Source: SHWC01 sp050173345
Lineage (GTDB): Bacteria > Pseudomonadota > Alphaproteobacteria > UBA828
Assembly (NCBI GenBank): GCA_050173345.1
Contig: JBFXKW010000009.1
Location: forward strand, 1-64,000
Length of the DNA stretch: 64,000 nt
Direction of reading: 5' to 3'
Shown: positions 60,341 to 64,000 of the stretch, piece by piece
Position numbering within the stretch: the stretch's first letter is position 1
Layout: each line of letters begins with the position of its first letter
Program-made: the position numbers and the translations under genes
The notes under the pieces: generated by a model
The model's input: only the letters and a program-made list of their open reading frames with translations
Told to the model about the DNA's origin: nothing
The model's database searches: none

Positions 60341-61273
60341 TCAATCGCGGCTCGGCGCCGTCCGCTCGACGTCGCGGTGGCGCAGCCCGACGCGCCACCC
60401 GGCCACCTTGAGGGCCTCCGCGAGTCGCGCGGCGACGAACACCGAACGGTGACGCCCGCCCGTGCAGCCGATGGCGATCGTCAGGTACGATTTGCCTTCG
60501 CGCTCATAGGCGGGGAGGAGGGAGGCCAGCATGGAACTGAGCGTAGCAAAAAACGGCGCGAAGGCGGAGTCCCGCTCGATGAAGGCGGCGACCGGCGCAT
60601 CGAGGCCGGTGCCCGGCCGCAAGTCCGGCTCGTAGTGCGGGTTGCTCAGGAAACGAACGTCGAACACGAGATCGGCTTCCGGCGGCAGGCCATGGCGATA
60701 GCCGAACGAGACGATCTCGACGCCGAGGCCGGCCGCGCTCGACAGCGCGAAATGGCCGGCGAGCAGGCGCCTGAAATCGGGCAGCGAGAGGCCCGAGGTA
60801 TCGACCACCAGATCGGCCTGGTTGCGCGCCCAGGCGAGCCGCTCGCGCTCGAGCCGGATGCCGTCGCTCACCGGGCGGTCGTCGGCCATCGGGTGGCGCC
60901 GCCGCGTCTCGGTGAAGCGCCGGCGCAGCACCTCGTCGCCGCTGTCGAGGAAGAGCAGCGTGACGTCGAGATCGTCGCGTTCGAGCAGCGGCGCAAAATA
61001 GCGCTCGAAATGCTCGACGTCGAAGGCGCGCGTCCTGACATCGGCGCAGATCGCGAGCGGGCGGTCCTGGCCGGCCTCCTCCTCGACGCCGCGCACCAGG
61101 CCGCCGATCAGCGTGACCGGCAGGTTGTCGACCACCTCGTAGCCGAGGTCTTCGAGCGCCTTGAGCGCGGTCGATTTGCCGGCGCCCGACATGCCGGTGA
61201 CCAGCACGACGCGCCGCCGCGCCGCCGCGCCGGCCCTGCGGCCGCCCTCCGGCTCAGGCCGGGCGCCGCTCAA
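60341..61273 (-). CDS. rapZ: RNase adapter RapZ / nucleotide-binding protein
   Basis: The 310-residue protein has Walker A GMSGAGKST (27-35), VVDNLP, the RRHPMADDRPVSDGI segment and the C-terminal IGCTGGRHRSVF. In enterics it delivers the small RNA GlmZ to RNase E; in alphaproteobacteria the role is less clear, but linkage to hprK and ptsH is conserved. The start is uncertain: TTG at 61273 overlaps hprK by 20 bases; a start nearer RRVVLVTGM is possible. Confidence 0.92.
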   Translation of the reverse strand: MSGARPEPEGGRRAGAAARRRVVLVTGMSGAGKSTALKALEDLGYEVVDNLPVTLIGGLVRGVEEEAGQDRPLAICADVRTRAFDVEHFERYFAPLLERDDLDVTLLFLDSGDEVLRRRFTETRRRHPMADDRPVSDGIRLERERLAWARNQADLVVDTSGLSLPDFRRLLAGHFALSSAAGLGVEIVSFGYRHGLPPEADLVFDVRFLSNPHYEPDLRPGTGLDAPVAAFIERDSAFAPFFATLSSMLASLLPAYEREGKSYLTIAIGCTGGRHRSVFVAARLAEALKVAGWRVGLRHRDVERTAPSRD

Positions 61274-61727
61274 GGCCGCCGCCGACCAGCGAATCGGTGC
61301 GCCGCCGCTCGCCGCGGACGATCTGGGCGGCGAGCCTGAGCTTGGCCACCGCCGAGCTCTCGAAGGCCGGCAGGCGCAGCGCGAACAGCTCGACCCCCTG
61401 GATGCGCTCCGCGAAGCGGCCGGGCAGGCGCTCGGCCTCGGCCGGCGGCACCAGGTCGACCAGGAGCTCGACCGTCACCCCGCTCCTGTGCGGCAGCTCG
61501 ACCACGCCGAGGCCGCGCACCTCGATGAGCCCGCCGAGCGGCTCGGGCGCGCGGGCGACCAGGCGGTTCTCGCGCGCCTCCAGCAGCACCTGGTCGTCCG
61601 CCACCAGCTCGCCGCCGGCCTCGATCAGGCGCAGCGCGAGGTCGGACTTGCCGGCCCCCGACGGCCCGCGCAGCAGCATGCCGATGCCCTCGAAGGCGAC
61701 GCAACTGCCGTGGATTTGGAATGTCAT
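61254..61727 (-). CDS. hprK: HPr kinase/phosphorylase, kinase-domain-only type
   Basis: The 157-residue protein has Walker A RGPSGAGKSD (21-29), VADDQV and the HprK signature region IEVRGLGVVELP. It is about half the length of the Firmicute enzyme, lacking the N-terminal domain, which is normal for alphaproteobacteria. It should phosphorylate Ser60 of HPr. The usual upstream neighbours chvG/chvI are absent; a toxin-antitoxin pair lies there instead. Confidence 0.92.
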   Translation of the reverse strand: MTFQIHGSCVAFEGIGMLLRGPSGAGKSDLALRLIEAGGELVADDQVLLEARENRLVARAPEPLGGLIEVRGLGVVELPHRSGVTVELLVDLVPPAEAERLPGRFAERIQGVELFALRLPAFESSAVAKLRLAAQIVRGERRRTDSLVGGGLERRPA

Positions 61728-61876
61728 CGGCCCAGAAACTCGCCCCGAGCCGCCGCCGAGTCAACGGCGCTGGGGATGTTTGGGCGGCGGGCGCGTTATG
61801 CAACCGCACTCTCACTTTTCGACGGCCGGGCACCCTGATCGCCAGCCCGCCGTTTCACCCTTGAATCGGATACGAT

Positions 61877-61892
61877 CTAGTCATATGACTAG
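61877..61892 (+). promoter_or_regulatory. 16-bp palindromic operator of Phd/VapC module 2
   Basis: CTAGTCATATGACTAG is a perfect palindrome 27 bp before the antitoxin start, in an AT-rich patch. It shares CATATGAC with the operator of module 1 at 28489. Autorepression by the antitoxin is inferred. Confidence 0.65.
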
Positions 61893-61919
61893 TCTTAAGC
61901 TCAAGAAGCGAGGATGCGG

Positions 61920-62177
61920 ATGCGCAAGTGGCAGGTTCAGGATGCGAAGGCACGATTCAGCGAGCTTCTTGAAGCGAGCCTGAGCGAAGGACCGCAGGTC
62001 GTCACCAAGCGCGGCGTCGAAGCGGCCGTACTCGTCCCCATCCGGGAGTGGCGCCGCCTGCAGCGGTCCGCCCGTCCGACGCTCAAGGAGCTTCTCCTAG
62101 CCGAAGCGCCGCGTGCCGAGATTCCCGTGCCGCCGCGCGGCAGGCTGCGTCGCCGCCCGCCTGCGCCGCTCGGCTGA
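61920..62177 (+). CDS. Phd/YefM-type antitoxin (module 2)
   Basis: The 85-residue protein has the Phd fold (WQVQDAKARFSELLEASLSEGPQVVTKRG) and a Pro/Arg-rich tail. The second of two close ATGs (61920) is chosen since GAGG lies six bases upstream; the first, at 61914, would leave almost no space. The PIN toxin follows five bases later. Confidence 0.92.
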   Translation: MRKWQVQDAKARFSELLEASLSEGPQVVTKRGVEAAVLVPIREWRRLQRSARPTLKELLLAEAPRAEIPVPPRGRLRRRPPAPLG

Positions 62178-62181
62178 ACGC

Positions 62182-62601
62182 ATGTATCTTCTCGATACCA
62201 ATGTCATCTCCGAATTGCGCAGACCCAAACCGCATGGCGGCGTGGTCGCGTGGCTGGAGAGCGTTCCCGACGAGCATCTTCACATTTCGGCGGTAACCCT
62301 CGGCGAGCTCCAGGCCGGCGTTGAGGCCACGCGCGAGCAGGACCGGACCAAGGCGGAAGAAATCGAAGGATGGCTTGAGCTAATCGCGGGGACGTTGAAC
62401 GTGCTGCCGATGGACGGCAGCGCCTTCCGCATCTGGGCGCGACTCATGTACCGCCGGTCCGACGAACTGATCGAGGATGCGATGATCGCGGCGACCGCGA
62501 TCCTTCACAACCTGACTGTGGTCACGCGCAATGTGCGCGACTTCGAGTTGCTGGGCGTGGCGACGGTGAATCCGTTTGCGTCGCGCCCGGAAGGCCGGTG
62601 A
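62182..62601 (+). CDS. VapC-like PIN-domain ribonuclease toxin (module 2)
   Basis: The 139-residue PIN domain has MYLLDTNVISELRR, TLGELQAG, and ELIEDAMIAATAILHNLTVVTRNVRDF with the four acidic Mg ligands in place. It resembles the FitB/VapC group. It converges with ptsN, 15 bp away. Confidence 0.94.
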   Translation: MYLLDTNVISELRRPKPHGGVVAWLESVPDEHLHISAVTLGELQAGVEATREQDRTKAEEIEGWLELIAGTLNVLPMDGSAFRIWARLMYRRSDELIEDAMIAATAILHNLTVVTRNVRDFELLGVATVNPFASRPEGR

Positions 62602-62616
62602 GAGGCTCCGCCCGGC

Positions 62617-63081
62617 TCAGGCGGCGGAGCGGGCAGGCGGCTCGATCAGGAGCGCGAAGATCGCCTCGGCGCGGTCGGAGCCGCGCAGGCGCACGACCAC
62701 CTCCTCGGTGCGCAGCAGGCGGGCGATGCTGGAGAGCGCCTTCAGATGGTCCGCACCCGCGCCGGTCGGCGCGAGCAGCATGAAGACGAGGTCGACCGGC
62801 TGGCCGTCCACCGCGTCGAAATCGACCGGCTGTTCGAGCCGGGCGAACACCGCGACCAGGCGGTCGAGCCCGGCCAGGCGGGCATGCGGGATCGCGATGC
62901 CCTTGCCGCTGCCGGTCGAGCCGAGCCGCTCGCGCTCGAGCAGGGCATCGAAGATGGTGCGCTCGTGCAGGCCGGTCAGCTCGGCCGCGCGCGCCGCCAG
63001 CTCCTGCAGCAGGTGCTTCTTGCTGGTCGTCCGCAGCCGCGGAATCACGCCGCGCAAATCGAGAATGTCCCGAATCTCCAT
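62617..63081 (-). CDS. ptsN: Nitrogen-regulatory PTS EIIA component (EIIA-Ntr)
   Basis: This 154-residue EIIA-Ntr has the phospho-acceptor H66 in GIAIPHARL and the flanking GSGKG; the C-terminal LLRTEEVVVRLRG helix region is intact. It links PEP/nitrogen status to potassium and stress regulation. It follows hpf and rpoN, the standard order. Confidence 0.95.
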   Translation of the reverse strand: MEIRDILDLRGVIPRLRTTSKKHLLQELAARAAELTGLHERTIFDALLERERLGSTGSGKGIAIPHARLAGLDRLVAVFARLEQPVDFDAVDGQPVDLVFMLLAPTGAGADHLKALSSIARLLRTEEVVVRLRGSDRAEAIFALLIEPPARSAA

Positions 63082-63118
63082 CGGTTCTCCGTGTCAGTCA
63101 GATGGCGGCCGGCGGAGC

Positions 63119-63442
63119 CTAGCTCTCCGCCCCGGGGTGCTCACTCTTGCGGTGGTCGCGCAGCCGCCTCTTGTGGCGGCGCAACCGCTTTTCGAGCCGT
63201 TCGGCGGCGAGGTCGAAGCTCATGACCGCCTGGTCGGCCTCGCCGTGGCTCTGGTGGCTGATCCCGGTGCCGACGTGGATCGTGATGTCGGTGTCGATCT
63301 TGTGGTTCTCACGGGTGAACACGACATGGGCCTCGATGGCGTCCGAGAAGTATTTCCTGATGGCGCTGTCCAGTCGCTTGCGGACATGGCCCTCGAGGGC
63401 GTCACCGACCTCGATGTGCCTGCCAGTCACCGAAACCTGCAT
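63119..63442 (-). CDS. hpf: Ribosome hibernation promoting factor, short form
   Basis: The 107-residue protein has the HPF/YfiA domain (VSVTGRHIEVGDALEGHVRKRL, TDITIHVGTG, DLAAERLEKRLRRHKRRL). It binds the 30S decoding centre to inactivate or dimerise ribosomes. Most alphaproteobacterial HPFs are long forms of about 190 residues with a C-terminal dimerisation domain; this one stops after HRKSEHPGAES and only 37 bp separate it from ptsN, so that domain is absent. Confidence 0.92.
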   Translation of the reverse strand: MQVSVTGRHIEVGDALEGHVRKRLDSAIRKYFSDAIEAHVVFTRENHKIDTDITIHVGTGISHQSHGEADQAVMSFDLAAERLEKRLRRHKRRLRDHRKSEHPGAES

Positions 63443-63521
63443 GCCTCTTTGGTCCTTCGCGCGCGCCGCGCCGCCCTGCCGTCAAATGTGGGAGCGTAAC
63501 CCCGGGGCGAAAAGGCGGCGC

Positions 63522-63550
63522 ACCATAGGACTGAGGTTTCGGCAAGTCAA
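63522..63550 (-). promoter_or_regulatory. Candidate hpf promoter
   Basis: On the minus strand TTGACT (63545-63550) and TATGGT (63522-63527) have a 17-bp spacer. They lie in the 155-bp gap between rpoN and hpf, giving a transcript with a leader of about 70 nt. An AT-only run (about 63581-63595) follows the rpoN stop. Confidence 0.65.
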
Positions 63551-63597
63551 CCCGGCCCGATGAGGGCCGCGCCGGATCCCAAATTAATTAATATAAA

Positions 63598-64000
63598 TCA
63601 GATAGTTATCTCGATTTCGCGGAGCCCGGAACGCTTCAGGCGGCGGCGTTCGACCGAGGACGGGATGCGCAGCGATTCACGGTATTTAGCCACCGTGCGG
63701 CGTGCGATCGCGATGCCGGAGCGGCTGAGCGAGGCGGCGATATGGTCGTCCGAGAGGATGCGGTCGGGCGATTCGGCGTCGATCATGGCCTTGATGCGGT
63801 GACGCACCGCCTCGGCGGCATGGGCGTCGCCGCCCGCGTTGCTCTGGAGCGCCGAGGTGAAGAAGAACTTGAGCTCGAACACGCCGCGCGGGCAGGCCAG
63901 GTACTTGTTGGCGACCACCCGGCTCACCGTGCTTTCGTGCACCTCGGCGATCGCCGCGATGTCGCGCAAGGTCATCGGGCGCATGTCGCGCACGCCGTTG
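63598..64000 (-). CDS. rpoN: RNA polymerase sigma-54 factor, C-terminal part (runs off right edge)
   Basis: The last about 133 codons are present. They show LRDIAAIAEVHESTVSRVVANKYL (core/HTH region) and the RpoN box ARRTVAKYRESLRIP that reads the -24 promoter element. The N-terminal activator-binding region lies beyond the window. Position upstream of hpf and ptsN is typical. Confidence 0.97.
   Translation of the reverse strand, partial: NGVRDMRPMTLRDIAAIAEVHESTVSRVVANKYLACPRGVFELKFFFTSALQSNAGGDAHAAEAVRHRIKAMIDAESPDRILSDDHIAASLSRSGIAIARRTVAKYRESLRIPSSVERRRLKRSGLREIEITI

Overview
The window is a high-GC chromosomal segment, probably from an alphaproteobacterium (Rhodospirillales or a relative). 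The evidence is the gene order cmk-rpsA-sppA-ihfB-lapA-pyrF-trpF-trpB-trpA-accD-folC, the block trxA-addA-addB-murU-amgK-tsaE-(DivL-like kinase)-ahcY, the nitrogen-PTS set ptsI-ptsH-manX-rapZ-hprK and ptsN-hpf-rpoN, and a kinase-domain-only HprK. No phage, integrase, insertion sequence, CRISPR array or rRNA gene was seen.

Region 1 (1-29.2 kb) is accessory and mostly catabolic. A GntR/FCD regulator is divergent from a CoxL-type molybdenum hydroxylase whose CoxS partner runs off the left edge. Then come an OFA-type MFS carrier, a prolidase-like amidohydrolase and a SnoaL-like protein. A second, complete Mo-hydroxylase operon (SDR, coxM, coxS, coxL, coxD, coxE; minus strand, 17.3-7.1 kb) carries an unusual two-gene insert between coxD and coxE: a secreted DsbA-like protein and a secreted Cys-rich repeat protein of unknown function. 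Divergent from it is a TorT-like binding protein with an RbsA/RbsC-like ABC transporter. A minus-strand run (nucleotidyltransferase-fold protein, two amidohydrolases, RidA, alpha/beta hydrolase) faces a Tat-exported intradiol dioxygenase. Together these suggest uptake and stepwise hydroxylation, ring opening and hydrolysis of (hetero)aromatic compounds; the substrate is unknown. Three intergenic GTATAC palindromes may link several of these genes to the GntR regulator. A RHH/ParE and a Phd/VapC toxin-antitoxin pair close the region beside tRNA-Ala(GGC).

Region 2 (29.3-41.8 kb) is core: a FYDLN-acid protein, aroA, cmk, rpsA, sppA, ihfB, lapA, pyrF (with a substituted catalytic-motif Asp), trpF, trpB, trpA, accD and folC.

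Region 3 (41.9-44.4 kb) is a catabolic pair, an acyl-CoA-dehydrogenase-fold monooxygenase and a third amidohydrolase, placed between folC and trxA.

Region 4 (44.6-64 kb, nearly all minus strand) holds trxA, the AddAB recombination nuclease, cell-wall recycling genes murU/amgK, tsaE, a DivL-like pseudo-kinase with Tyr for the phospho-His, ahcY, and the regulatory PTS. The PTS set is interrupted by a second Phd/VapC module between hprK and ptsN. The window ends inside rpoN.

Several families of dispersed GC-rich palindromic repeats occupy the intergenic gaps, some directly upstream of essential genes (cmk, folC).
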